Part shown: one piece after another, positions 9,537-21,193 of the stretch | Layout: every line of letters starts with the position of its first letter | How positions within the stretch are numbered: the stretch's first letter is position 1 | Assembly: GCA_020465985.1 (NCBI GenBank) | Contig: JAANYP010002063.1 | Span: 428,011 to 492,010 of the forward strand | Length of the DNA stretch: 64,000 bases | Direction: 5' to 3' | DNA from: Centrapalus pauciflorus | Taxonomy: Eukaryota; Streptophyta; Magnoliopsida; Asterales; Asteraceae | Position numbers and translations under genes: made by a program | The notes under the pieces: model-generated | Database searches by the model: none | Seen by the model: the letters and a program-made list of their open reading frames with translations, nothing else | What the model was told of the DNA's origin: nothing

Positions 9537-10198
9537 TGTTGGTACACCCTGTGTGACGATAGCAGTCTAATCGATCTGCATTATGACTTAAGTAATATTC
9601 TGAGTATTAACAAGTGTTTTGATATATATGTTTATATGTGTTTGTCTGTTATTGATTGTGTGTTTGAACTTGATGTAACATATTACAAGAAGTTCAAACA
9701 TAAAGGTCAAAGATTAACTCAAGCATAAGTAAAACATAAGTTTCATCACTTAAGAGTTTAAGTGTTTTTGGGTAGATTCGAATTACTTAAGGGAATACAT
9801 TCGAATCTGAGAAAGATTCGAATGAGACCTTAGATTCGAATGGGCTAGATTCGAGACTGTCAATATGGACAGACTCGAATGGGCCTTGGGCCAGATTCGA
9901 GCTTGGCCCACAACAGACTCGAATCAGGGTCTATAATTAGGGATAGACTCGAATCATTAAGGGACTTTTTGCAGAATTCGTGAGGAATTAAGCAAGAGGC
10001 GATCTCGAGTTTATCAGCTAGGTGAGCGCCGTTTCGGAGAGAATTAGTTAGTAGGATCGTTCGTGTGTCGTTCGTTCAGCGTCTAATAGTCTCCGTGTTC
10101 CGTTGGTTGAGAGTTGTCCGTCTAACCGTCAACGAGGATTCCGCACTCGTTCACGGATCCGCGTCTAGATAGATCTTGCAGTAGTAGACCTTACAACA
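9537..10198 (+). repeat. 3' LTR of element A
   Basis: It starts TGTTGGTACACC and ends CTTACAACA, 662 bp. About nine copies of an ATTCGAAT / ACTCGAAT motif lie at 9770-9955, matching the motif of the pol-env spacer. The right flank is element B. The 5' partner LTR is outside the window, so this end was chosen by TG...CA and the PPT alone. Confidence 0.8.
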
Positions 10199-11423
10199 GT
10201 CATAAGTCCTTCTTACTCAAAGTGAAGAGATCATTTAATAGGCTGTATAGAACAAAACTTAATGTAGGAAAGCCAATGTTCCTACATAGTCGACTCAATG
10301 ATCAAGGGTGGTTGTGGCATGCAAGGCTGGGGCATACCAATTTTTGATACATTCACGATGATGTCAAAGAAAGATCTTGTCATTGGTTTACCGTCTATCA
10401 CAGGGAATAATCAACTATGCGACTCATGCTTAATTGGGAAACACGCTTGAAAACCATTCCTCAAGAATTCATCATATCGTGCTAACAAAGTTCTGGAACT
10501 CATTCACGGAGATCTTTGTGGGCCGATATCACCACGAATAATTGCTGGACACATGTATATCTTCGTCCTTATTGATGATTTCTCACGGTTCATATGGTGT
10601 TACTTGATAAAAGAGAAGAATGAAGAAATACTTTATTTCAAGAATTTAAAGCTAATATTGAGGATGAAACCAGAAACATGATAAAAGTATTCCGAACTGA
10701 CGTAGGTGGTGAATTTACATCACGAGACTTTGACAAGCTACTTGAAAATCATGGTATAATTAGACATCTCACAGCACCCTATACACCACAACAAAATGGT
10801 GTGGTGGAGAGACGAAACCGCACTCTCCTCGAGATGTGTAACTCGCATCCAATATAATAAATCGGATCCCACGAGAGTGTTGAAAGATTCAACCCCATAC
10901 AATTATTATTATCTCCGCAAACTGAACATTAACCACCTTCGGATATTCGGATTCGTAGCCTACATGAATATTGCTGGTTCACAAGTAAGAAATCTTGATG
11001 ATCGCTCCCAGAAAGTAGCGTATTTTGGGTCTAAACATGGTTTAAAAGCCTATCGCTTATATTGACCTAATGAGTAGTAAATTTATAGTTTCATGGGATG
11101 TGATCTTTGACGAGGATTCAAGTTGGAATTGAGATAAGGAGCCTGAATCTGCACTAAAACCTGGTATGTTTTGGGTTCACTGGCGAAATCTCGTTGATAT
11201 CAAAGATGGGCATGTGGTAGGTGAAACTCATCAAGAAGATGTTGTATTAGAACCATGATCAAATGCGGACAACAACGAGATTGAAACAAATCAACTATTG
11301 GTATTGCAGCCACCTTCCACACTCTCTGAAACTGATATACAAAACGAATCTCCTCAATTATGGAGATCAATACGGACCATTTAGTTTCCAAGAAAGTATG
11401 ATGACTTTGAAGTAAACTTCTAT
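10199..11423 (+). pseudogene. Old Ty1/copia element B, part 1: GAG-pre-integrase and integrase
   Basis: Translating across frames gives a GAG-pre-integrase motif (LWHARLGHTNF, about 10310), a CLIGK-type finger, the integrase start HGDLCGPI (about 10505), DDFSRFIW, TDVGGEF (about 10700) and APYTPQQNGVVERRNRTLLEM (about 10775). The post-integrase region runs to about 11410. It is broken by many stops and frameshifts. The motifs differ from the SIRE-like elements, so this is another copia lineage. The piece ends at the TCTAT duplication of the solo LTR and resumes at 14894. Confidence 0.85.
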
Positions 11424-12253
11424 TGTAACAACCTAGCTTTTAATTTTCTTTGACTTTATAATATAATTTTTAATTACATTATTTATGTTGTATTTATCTT
11501 AATTGATAAAAAGACATATTGAGTTAAATATATGTTATATGTTATTTATAATGTACAAATTTTAAAGAATGAGATAATACAACTATGGTGGTTAAAATAT
11601 AAAATATGAAACTTTTGAAAATATAAATACCCCAAAATTCTTTAATCTGCTCATTATCACCCAACTAAAGAAATCAAACTCTCTCTGCTTTTCTCTAAGC
11701 TCACGGCTTCTATCCCAAATTCGTCAAGAATCATCACAATTTTGGAAGCAAAATCAATAATCAATCAACAAGAAAGCATCAAACAACAAAATTGTACAAG
11801 ATTTAAGGTAATCTTTATGTTTAAATTGTTCTTTTGGTTCAATTAGAAGCCTACGGCTTCTATGAATTTAATGAACTCAATTGATCCTCAAAACCTAAAA
11901 AAATGAGACAAGTTTAGTGTTGAAAGTTTGAAATTAAGCATATGCATGTTCTTGTTACATGTTCAATTGATTACATAAGCATTTTTAGTGTTTAATTCTA
12001 TGTTTGCAAGTAAACTTCAGAAACTTAAATAAAGTTCTGTTCTTGCTGTCCATTTCCTGTTTTAATCGAAGGCCAAGAAGGCCGGCCTTCGGCCATGGCT
12101 TAGGTTCATACATGTGTGTTTATACATCACATAGAAGCATGAATCACCCTTTAATTCTACCGATTTGCTGCTGAAAATGTAAGAAAAACAGAAGAAAAAG
12201 AAGTTGTGATATGTGTGTGTGATTGTATAAGTGTTTTTGCATGAACATAAAAG

Positions 12254-12722
12254 ATCCGAGACTTGCAAAGTCTCGGATGTGGGTGACAAAACAGCAGAAG
12301 GCACCTAAACTTTTATTCATATAATCTAAGTGTGTCTGTTATGCATAAAAGATCCGAGACTTATAAGTCTCGGATGTGTGCTGCTTGTGACAAAGTATCA
12401 ACAGCCCTTTCCTTCTTATTCATATAAAAAGACTAAGTGTTGTGTGAGTGTGTATATAAAGTTCCGAGACTCACGTTCTTTGGTGAAAGTCTCGGATCTT
12501 GTGTTCAAATAGCAACCAAAATGAAAAAGTCCACAAGTCTCTGACGTATTTATATTTGTTGTGTGAGTTGCAAAAGTTCCGAGACTCACATCAAGTATAA
12601 GTCTCGGATGTATTGATCATTTAACAACCAAAAGGACTATGTAAATACAAGTCTCAGAAATGTCGTGATGTGTGGTGTTGGTAACAAAAGTTCCGAGACT
12701 CACACTATATGTAAGTCTCGGA
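12254..12722. repeat. Array of five stem-loop repeats in solo LTR 1
   Basis: CCGAGACT...AGTCTCGG inverted pairs start near 12256, 12354, 12463, 12578 and 12692, so the spacing is 98-115 bp. The first has 11-bp arms and a 3-nt loop. The second is a perfect 24-bp palindrome (12352-12375). The others have 8-9-bp arms with 12-16-nt loops. Flanking sequence is partly shared (TGTGTG runs). Decayed relatives occur in solo LTR 3. Confidence 0.85.
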
Positions 12723-13699
12723 TGTGCAGCCAACAACAAAACACAACAGCCATTTTATATAAACATATAATAACATACATGCATCAAATTAAAGTGTATG
12801 AACATATGTGTGTGATCATATAAATATAAATATCAAAGCGCATGCTTAGATCAATATATACAAGGTTCATAGTTCATAAACACTTATCTTATAATTTAAA
12901 TGAATGCATTATGAGTTAATGGTAATAACAAGCATGATTTATTATAATATATGCATGATACAAGACATAAGAACAAATAAATGAGTATATTGTATATTAT
13001 TATAGGCATTCATATGAATTCCATATGCAAATGAAGTCACATATGTTCATGAAAAGGCATAAATGCTTATAAAGCCATTAACATCATGTCAATACAAATC
13101 CTAAATACAATAATGATTCAACAAAGACTAAAATGACATGATGAGACGTTAAAATGTAAAGTCTTTAAAAGATAATGTTCATGCCAATGTCAAATACTGA
13201 ACAGGTTTAGATAAATCTGAACAAAGTTATAAAGTCAAAGTCATTGAAAAGTGGGTTAAAGTCTGTAAAGCCAAGTCAAGTCCAGAAAGCTGAAGCTTAA
13301 AGTAATATCTTGAGATAACTCAGGTAGTGGAGTAATCCGCTTGCCAAAGTCAAATCTCGACAACACAGTCTAATTCAGTAACTGTGAGTTATAGATATTT
13401 CAGTTTACATGTCTGCTTATGGGTGAGACATATTGTTGTTCTAAGATTTATTGACATTTATATATATGCTCAGCTGGATTGTGACCTGTGCACACCATGG
13501 TTCGGTAATTCCCTGTGGATCATGATAGCTATTTGATGTATCATCATGCACACATGTCTTTACAGTTGATTTTAGTTATTATTATAAACTGATGTTGCTA
13601 TCATGAACTTGCTTATTTATGCTTATCATCATTGCTTGCATCATCGACATATATATCGTCAGCTCAACATTATTAGTATTACTAGTCAATTATCCTAGA

Positions 13700-14236
13700 T
13701 AGGGATGTGAGATATGGCTGAAAAACCGAACCAAAATTGGAACCGAACTGGGACCAGAACCGATTTATAATATTCGGTTCGGTTATCGGTTCTTATAATC
13801 TTCAATTTTTGGTTATCGGTTATGCGGGTATCGATTTTATTAGGCATAGAACCGATAATTTGAAAAGCTCATGTCATGCAAATCAAGAAATGATTTAAAA
13901 GCCCACAATGTGAAAACCGAAAAGATTATTTGTTGGAATATATTTTAGGATGGTGAAACCACATAATTTATATAAAAACATCATGATCATCACTTCTCTT
14001 ATTTTATTTTCATGTTTTTTTGTTCATATCTAGTTATAATAGATAGAATTATATATGTTTTTTAATTTTCGGTTCTAATGATCGGTTCCGTACCCGAAAT
14101 ACCCGTACCATAACCGAACCGGAATCGCATTACAATTATTGGTTCGGTTATTAGTTCTTATAATCCTTAATATTCGTTTTCGGTTAAATCGGTTCCGGGT
14201 CGGTTCGGTCTAGTTCCGGAACCGTTTACATCCCTA
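13700..14236. mobile_element. Non-autonomous hAT-type element (MITE) in solo LTR 1
   Basis: It is bounded by TAGGGATGT at the left and the complement ACATCCCTA at the right. The flanking 8-bp duplications are ATCCTAGA (13692-13699) and TTCCTAGA (14237-14244), one mismatch. The interior is rich in GGTTCGGTT / AACCGAACC repeats in both orientations. It is 537 bp with no coding capacity. An 8-bp TSD and TAGGG-type ends fit the hAT superfamily. Confidence 0.85.
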
Positions 14237-14893
14237 TTCCTAGACCTTGCTTATGTCGCCTGTTCATTTGAACTTGGTGGTTGCTTACTCCGATGTTCCC
14301 CTAACGTAGTCTACTGGTAGCTAGCCCAATACTGAGTGGATAGCTTCGACTAAAAGCGTGAGCGTGGCCTGGACATCATCCTGCTGTTTTATGATCTATG
14401 TCTCATTTTGCGTGGCTGTTGGTAGCAGTCAAGTCATATCACACTATACCCACATTCCGCCTTGCATTATAGCATGTTTACTGATAAATCTACAATCTCA
14501 TTAAGCCAATGCTTACAGTTGTTGTTGAATCTCTTTACAGGAAAAGACAAGGGGAAAGCACCAGTTGGACCTAGTTCTTAGGTCTGTCAAGATCAAGTTG
14601 AAGTATCAATGACCACTACTCAAATGACCTTTTGGTACAACTTTGAAGATATAAATTGTGGTGGTTGGGTACAAATGATGTATTGAATGGAAGTTATGTA
14701 CTAAGATTAGCTTTGTACCTTTATAAGTTAATTTTGAACTTTGTATGATCGTTATAAAACTATATTACACTTAATCCTAATGTTTGTACTGTAATATATA
14801 TTCCGCAATTTAATTACTCTGTCTTAGTTATGATTGATACCTTGTTGCAAAGACCTAGTCGCTAATACTTCTCCGTAAGGAGTGATCTTCACA

Positions 14894-16489
14894 TCTATGC
14901 TGATAACTACTAGCTTCTACTAGCCTTTAATGAAGACGAGACATCAAACTACCATCAAGCCAAGCACAATCCAAAGTGGGTAATAGCAATTGAAGAAATA
15001 ATAGCCTCGATTGAGAAAAGTGAAACGTGAAAGCTAGTAACGCGACCGAGCAACACAACCATCATCGGATTGAAATGGGTAATCAAAGTCAAAAGAGATG
15101 CTAGTGGGATCATTAGCAAGTACAAATCTAGGATCGTGGCCAAAGGCTATCTACAACAAACCGGTATTGATTTTGCTGAAGTATTAGCACCGGTTGCCTG
15201 TATAGAAACTGTCTGGATCCTTATTGCTCTTGCAACCTAAAAATGGTGGGAGTTGCATCACCTAGATGTGAAATCCTCTTTTCTACATTGTGATTTACAA
15301 GAAGGGGTGTTCTTTCACCAACCTAAAGGCATTGTAAAGAAAGGGAAAGAAGAGTACGTGTAAAAGCTGGTAAAGGAGCTATATGGCCTACGACAAGCAC
15401 CTCGTACATGGAATATAAAGCTAAATGGGATTCTAAAAAACATTAAGTTTCAGAGATGTGTGCAAGAACAAGCCGTGTATCGTAGGAGCATAGGGGCTGA
15501 ACTAATCATTATCGGAGTCTATGTCAATGATCTAGTTATTACTAGAACTAGCAAAAATATCATATCCAAGTTCAAGCAAGTCATGGCTACAAAGTTCGAT
15601 ATGACTGATTTAGGAATGTTGAGAAACTACCTAGGTATTGAAGTGTATCAAAGGAATGGCGACATTTTGATCACACAAGAAGGGTACGCAAAGAAAGTGC
15701 TCAAAGATGCAGGCATGTATGAGTACAATCCCATTTTAATCCCCATGGACTAAAATGTGAAATTCTCAAAAGGAGATGGAGAGGAGCATACTGATGATAC
15801 TAAATTTCGAAGTCTAGTGAGAAAATTAAGATACTTGTTTCAAACGAGACCCCTTTCATATGCGGTTGACATTACAAGTCGGTACATGAAAACTCCAAAG
15901 AAGTCTCACATGGCAGCAATAAAACAAATTCTAAGGGGTATGTAAAAGGAATATTGGGTTATGGGATTAGATATAATCGTGGAAAACTCGCGAACTTGGT
16001 TGGATACAGTGATAACAACCACAATATAAATCAAGACGATGGATGAAGCACAACTAGACATGTTTCTACCTAGGAAAGTCACCTGTTACATGGTGTTTGC
16101 AAAAGCAAGAAACCGCGACGTTGTCTTCTTGTGAGGCTGAATATATGGCTACATGTGTGGCAAGTTGTCAAACAGTTTGGCTACGTGATCTACTTGAAGA
16201 GATAACCGGATCTCAAGTACAAGACGTGGTGATTAAAATTGACAACACATCCACAATAGCGTTTATTAAAAACCCAGTCTTTCATAGCCAGAGTAAGCAC
16301 AAAAAGTCTCGCTACCACTACATACGTGAACATGTTGAGGAGAAAGAAATTTTGGTGGAACATATTAGTGGAAAGGAGCAACGAGCTAACATCTTGCCAA
16401 AGGCACTTGCTAAGATCAAGTTTCGCGAAATGTGTAAGCTTATTGGTGTAGAGGACATCTCGATTTTTGTTTAGAAACTAGGGGGTAAT
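14894..16489 (+). pseudogene. Old Ty1/copia element B, part 2: reverse transcriptase and RNase H
   Basis: Element B continues after the solo LTR. RT motifs include LKWVIKVKRD (about 15070), the VKSSFLHCDL region (about 15270), LYGLRQAPRTW (about 15385) and YVNDLVI at about 15520, where the usual YVDD catalytic Asp is replaced by Asn. RNase H motifs are SSCEAEYMA (about 16128) and IDNTSTIAFIKNP (about 16238), ending at a TAG near 16474. Several stops are present (for example near 15240, 15363, 15751 and 15943). A purine-rich GGGGG run (16480-16485) precedes a TGTTAG LTR-like start. Dead element. Confidence 0.88.
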
Positions 16490-16632
16490 TGTTAGTAATT
16501 TCCGAGAACTAAGCTGAGTTTTCGAGATAAACTGTAGGTGTTAGGATTATCATTATCTATTAATACAAGTTGGTATTAGGATAGAGATAAAAGTCATCAT
16601 TATATGGTAATTTAGTTACATACATCTAGTTA
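16490..16632 (+). repeat. Probable 3' LTR start of element B (truncated)
   Basis: TGTTAGTAATTTCC follows the AACTAGGGGGTAAT polypurine-like run, the expected place for a 3' LTR. No CA end or TSD is recognisable. The sequence merges into unassigned DNA near a GGCGGATCTAG motif at about 16635. Confidence 0.45.
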
Positions 16633-17284
16633 GTGGCGGATCTAGAAACTTTTTTAATATGGGTCAAAATTTATCATGTTGCAATAGTACGAGTGTTTGT
16701 GGTTCTATAAAATTTTTTCACACCTCAAAAGTTTGGTCGGTTCATCTTGGTTACATAATAAAAGAAACACATAAATGATACAACTAATTAATCATTACAA
16801 ACTAAAAGAAATTAGATTCTATAGTTGTACCCTATGAGTTTTCATTTTTTGAAAACAGGTTATTATTAATTACAACTACGAGTTTTTATCTTTTGGAAAA
16901 GAGTTATTTTCTATCGTTCCCACTTACCACACCCCTTGTTCTTGATCTTACTAAAGTTCTGGTTTTTATGCTCTGTGTCTGCCATTTATAACACATCCTT
17001 CACATCAGAGAACCGTTGAACTTTTAGTTTTGAATTATAAAACTGTCCAATATAGATTATAATTTAGATTCTGAATTGCTTATTAGTTCATACCAAAAGA
17101 GTTCTGTGTGGACATTGTAAGTCGGCAAGGTGCCCGTAGTTGAGTCATTTTGAACTGAGGTATATATACTATATAAGAGATTTTTGTCCACTATTATCTA
17201 GCCATATAATTTTTACTAGGCAAAGCTATGAGTTCAAATTTGTTTTCCTCCCTGTGATCCTTTAATTTCCGCACCTCCGTTGCA
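16633..17284. other. Unassigned AT-rich stretch
   Basis: No coding frame. It begins with TAGTGGCGGATCTAGAAAC, a phrase resembling the inverted GGATCCGCCCCTG at about 37797, so it may be the end of an unclassified repeat. No TSD is seen. Its right end passes into the pararetrovirus remnant. Confidence 0.4.
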
Positions 17285-18944
17285 TCGAAGATGGATCAAT
17301 TATACGAGATATCTTATGTTTCAGAAGAATAAAAATTCCACTAACCCGAATGGTCGATGTAGACCCTTACCATGTTTTTCTCCAGCTAAACCAGTTCTTT
17401 TATTAGAAGATTCAGAAAATTGGTTGGATCATTCTCCAATCAAGTAGTAAAAAAATTTGTTCAAACCTCAAAGTTTGATTCCTACCAACTCCTAGCCTCT
17501 TTAGCAGGACACTTAGTTACTTTATCTATCCCATCAGATCTCCCGCGTCACTGTATAACCAAGGTTACACACATATCCAATTTGCAGCAATTAGACTCGC
17601 TCTAACGTTTCATGGAAGAAAAGGCCTTCCGGTTTTTTTCGAGAATAACATCAGTGGATATAAGATTTTTAGAGTACCACCATGCTTGTATTGGTACCAT
17701 CCAAACGACCTTGAACTCTGACACAATTTTTCTCACTTTCTACCCAAATTTCAATATGTCGTTTAATGACCCTTCACTGCTCATAGCCTTAAAAGCTAAG
17801 ATCCAGATTGGAGGCAACCAACAAGTGAATATGTTTTAAGCAACGTGTCAAATCAGATGGCATACATGATACAGATTCGATGGCTCGATATTATGGTTCC
17901 AGGAAGGGACAACTCAGGAAATGCTCTATTTATTGATACAGATACAAAAGCGATGCTAACATGTACCAATGTCCCAAGGCAATTATTTAGAGAAGAGCTG
18001 GTAAAGCTTTTACCAGAAAGATGGATAACAAATTATGAATAGATCCATTAAGCATCGGTACAAACCATCATGGCTCATGATTTTATCAGACATGAAAATG
18101 GACAAGTGGAAGTCAAGTTTTCATCATCATAAACAGCCAGAGCCACCAACTGTCTTTCATACTATTAACATGGTCTCTCCAGCCTTACCTAGCATCATAT
18201 ATGGTATGATGTATGTAGTTGTGAAGACTGCCTAGAAGAACAGTTTAAAGTTTTCATGGATGAAGATATGCCCAGAGAAAACCCATCTCAAAGGAAACTA
18301 AGGAGAACATATGAAGAAGGAGACCCTTCTGTTGGATTACTTGGAGAACCATCAGGTAAATATGACTATTATGTCATTAAGGGAAATTCGCTAACCAAAA
18401 CTTCAACCTCCACCAGCCCATGCAAAGAACCTCCGCTACCAAATCTCCCTCCATATTACCAGAAAAGACCCTTCATCCACCTCCACCCCTAGATGGATGC
18501 AATATGGTTTTGCCATACCCTTCATCTTCTAGACAAACAAAAGAATACAACGCTGAAGTACCTCCGTTAAGTTCTTTTAAAGATCCACAACAAAGAACCA
18601 AACATGATTGGAAGGTTAAGAACCTGACGACGATAAACTCAGTTGTACTACCAGTGTAGTCAGCCCTGCAGTGAAGACCTTGAATTGGCAAGTGAAATTG
18701 TTGTTGCACAAAACAAGGTTCTTACTCAGATTCTGTCTCAACAAACGAAGATGACATAAAACCAAGAAATTCTGTCCTCAAAGAGGAAAACTTTTGATGC
18801 CTTAATAAGTGAGATACGGGTCAAGATCCAAAACCTCCATCATGCACTTCTCGAAATTGTTTGAAGTTCATCGCCAACAGCCTCTCTTTTGAAGAAAGAA
18901 GCAGAAATGAAATCTCTCAAGATCTAGTTATTTGACCTTGAGAA
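17285..18944 (+). pseudogene. Endogenous caulimovirid-like remnant, part 1: movement-protein region
   Basis: The reading frame, broken by frameshifts and stops, resembles the N-terminal movement-protein domain of Caulimoviridae polyproteins. The strongest part is about 17420-18050, with a TFYPNFNMSFNDP-type block near 17740, then a MAYMIQIRWLD block, and PRQLFREELVKLLPERW near 17975. Downstream (18250-18940) is a Pro/Ser-rich linker and a Lys/Glu-rich stretch. Known caulimovirids carry movement, coat, protease, RT and RNase H functions without integrase, which fits the parts found further right. The piece ends at the GAGAA duplication of solo LTR 2. Calling it a caulimovirid rests on remembered motif patterns and was not searched. 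Confidence 0.75.
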
Positions 18945-21124
18945 TGTCAAGACCGTCCCTTACGGGGCAGTCCTGAATGACTAGGTCCCATAGAGCAATA
19001 CGACATCAATCAAAACTAAGATAGATTAATAGAGTGTGGAATTAAGTCATTACAGAAATTAGGATTATCATACAATAAGTTCAAAACAAAACCACAAAAG
19101 GGCATCAGGACACTAATCTAGTACATAACCACAGTACATGTCGTTGCTTCTACCCAAACCACCACCATAATCAATTCATTCGATACCAATTTCAGTTGAA
19201 GTAGTGGTCTAGTGACTTCAAATTCGGGCGCGCAAATCTTAAGGACTTGGTTCAGCTGGACTTTTTCCTTTGAACTTTCCTGTAAAAAGATTCAACAACA
19301 ACTGTAAGCGGTGCTTAGTTAGATTATAGATTTAACAGTTAACATGCCATGACAATTTTAAGCGGAGACTTGACTTTTGACTTTGACTTTGAGCTCTGAC
19401 TTTGACTTTAAGCGCAATTTTGACATGACTGCTGCTATCAGTCAGACATTGTGAGACATAGGACTTAAGATCGTATGATGTTTAATCCCACGCACACGCT
19501 TTAATTGTGGGGGCCAACTACATACTGGGCTAGCTACCAGTAAGACAATGTGGGCAAACATCGGAGTAGACTTAATCATAGACTGACATGGACTTTCTCA
19601 GACTTGAATTATGCGGAAGCATATGAAAGCATTGATATCAAGGCAATTGACTGTAAACATTCAAAGTAATGAATCAAGATAGCAACAACAATATATCCAA
19701 GACTAATTCAGACTGTAAAGACAAGTTTGCAATGATGATATACTAATAGCTATCATGATCCACAGGGCATCAACGTACCAAGGTATGCACAGGTCACATT
19801 CTAGTTGAGCATATAAGACTTTCAAATAAAGCTAGAACAACAATATGTCTAACAGGAAGACAAGCATGTATACATTTACATATATAACTCACAGTTACTG
19901 GTTTTATTGCATTGCTGTTGACTTTGACTTTCGCAAGCGGATTATGTCCACCACCTGAGTTATCTCAAGATTTGACTTTAGCTTTACAGACTTTAACTTT
20001 TGACTTTACTGACTTTGGCTCTGACTTGCTTCTCTGACTTTGCCTTGCCTTTATTGACTGGACCTAGCTTTAATAACTTTAGCTTGACTTTCCAGGCTTG
20101 GCTTTTCGGACTTTGACTTTATAACATAGTTCAAATTTAGCTGAACCTGTTAATTGTACGACAATTTAATTACATAAGCTTTTATTGACTTTACAAAACA
20201 TAATTTGTGTATTTCCGTTGCATTCACTGACTTTCTGAAACTTATGTATAGACTTATACATCTATTGACTTTTCGTGTTATCTCAGACTTTATTGGATCA
20301 CAATTAGACATTAAAGCTTAGATTCGGCATGATTGTACTGAATTTATGAGCTTTTATACATTTCATGGATATGTGTGACCTATTTGGTCATTCTTTCGAC
20401 TCAACTTATAATTTGAACCCATATGAATGCATGTAATGTCATGATATGCATAATCAACTTATATCTATATGCATTCAATCGAATGTTCTTATAATTGAAT
20501 GTATACATGACAATGGTACTTTATTGCATACATTATAAAATAGGACCATCAATATACTTTCATGTGAATTTTATAACTTAATTCATATATACATATGCTT
20601 AATTATGTCTTTATATTATGATGACTTTGTTCAAAATATAAGCTAAGTGTTTATAAACTTTGAACGTTTAATCAACTTAAAATATCTATAATCATAAATT
20701 ACATGTCTATGTTTTGATGTTCTATTAGATGATCTCACACATGCTTACATTCTTTAATTTGATGCAACTTTGTTGACTTATATCTATTGATGTAAAGTGT
20801 GATCACACATACGTGTATTTGACTTATTTACATGTGAAGGTATATATATCTATGGCTGTCAAAAACACACACATGTATATTCACATTTTGCATACATAAA
20901 TAAAAATTGCTGAAATGGGCTGCTGGAATATTACATGTTCAGCACACACATATCCGGAATATATTTATATATATCGGAAAATATGCTGCTGTTTTGTTTT
21001 CGGTTCACACCACACACACCTAACCTTTATGCAATAAAAGGAAATGTAAGGAAAAGAAGAAAAGGTGCTGAACTGTTGCTACATGCTTTCCTAGGTTCTA
21101 TATTTCGACACACCTCACACACAT

Positions 21125-21193
<69 letters not shown>

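Larger units (their letters stand above)
1..10198 (+). mobile_element. SIRE/Maximus-like Ty1/copia retrotransposon A (5' end outside window)
   Basis: The order is gag, protease-integrase-RT-RNase H, a long spacer, an env-position ORF, a polypurine tract and a TG...CA LTR. Integrase before RT defines Ty1/copia, and the third ORF after pol is the hallmark of the SIRE/Maximus lineage. pol and the third ORF are both uninterrupted, so this is the best preserved coding element in the window. The 5' LTR, PBS and gag N-terminus lie to the left of base 1, so neither LTR divergence nor the left TSD can be read. The element borders remnants of the much older copia element B, into which it probably inserted. 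Confidence 0.93.
11424..14893 (+). mobile_element. Solo LTR 1 (3,470 bp) of a long-LTR retrotransposon family
   Basis: It begins TGTAACAACC and ends CTTCACA. Perfect 5-bp duplications TCTAT lie at 11419-11423 and 14894-14898, and element B coding continues on both sides. It contains no gag or pol. The start matches the other two solo LTRs (18945-23037 reverse, 23793-27650). The region near 14540-14580 shares the GGACCTAGTTCTTAGGTC-like segment with those and with the window end. It holds five CCGAGACT hairpins and a hAT MITE. It most likely formed by LTR-LTR recombination that removed the internal region. Confidence 0.88.

Noticed and set aside
10796..11065. Separate 89-aa gene
   Set aside because: Its second half is the post-integrase region of copia element B and its first half is a shifted integrase frame. 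It is a pseudogene fragment.
12254..12722. CRISPR-like array
   Set aside because: Repeats are inverted pairs with variable loops in a plant LTR, and there is no spacer regularity or cas gene.
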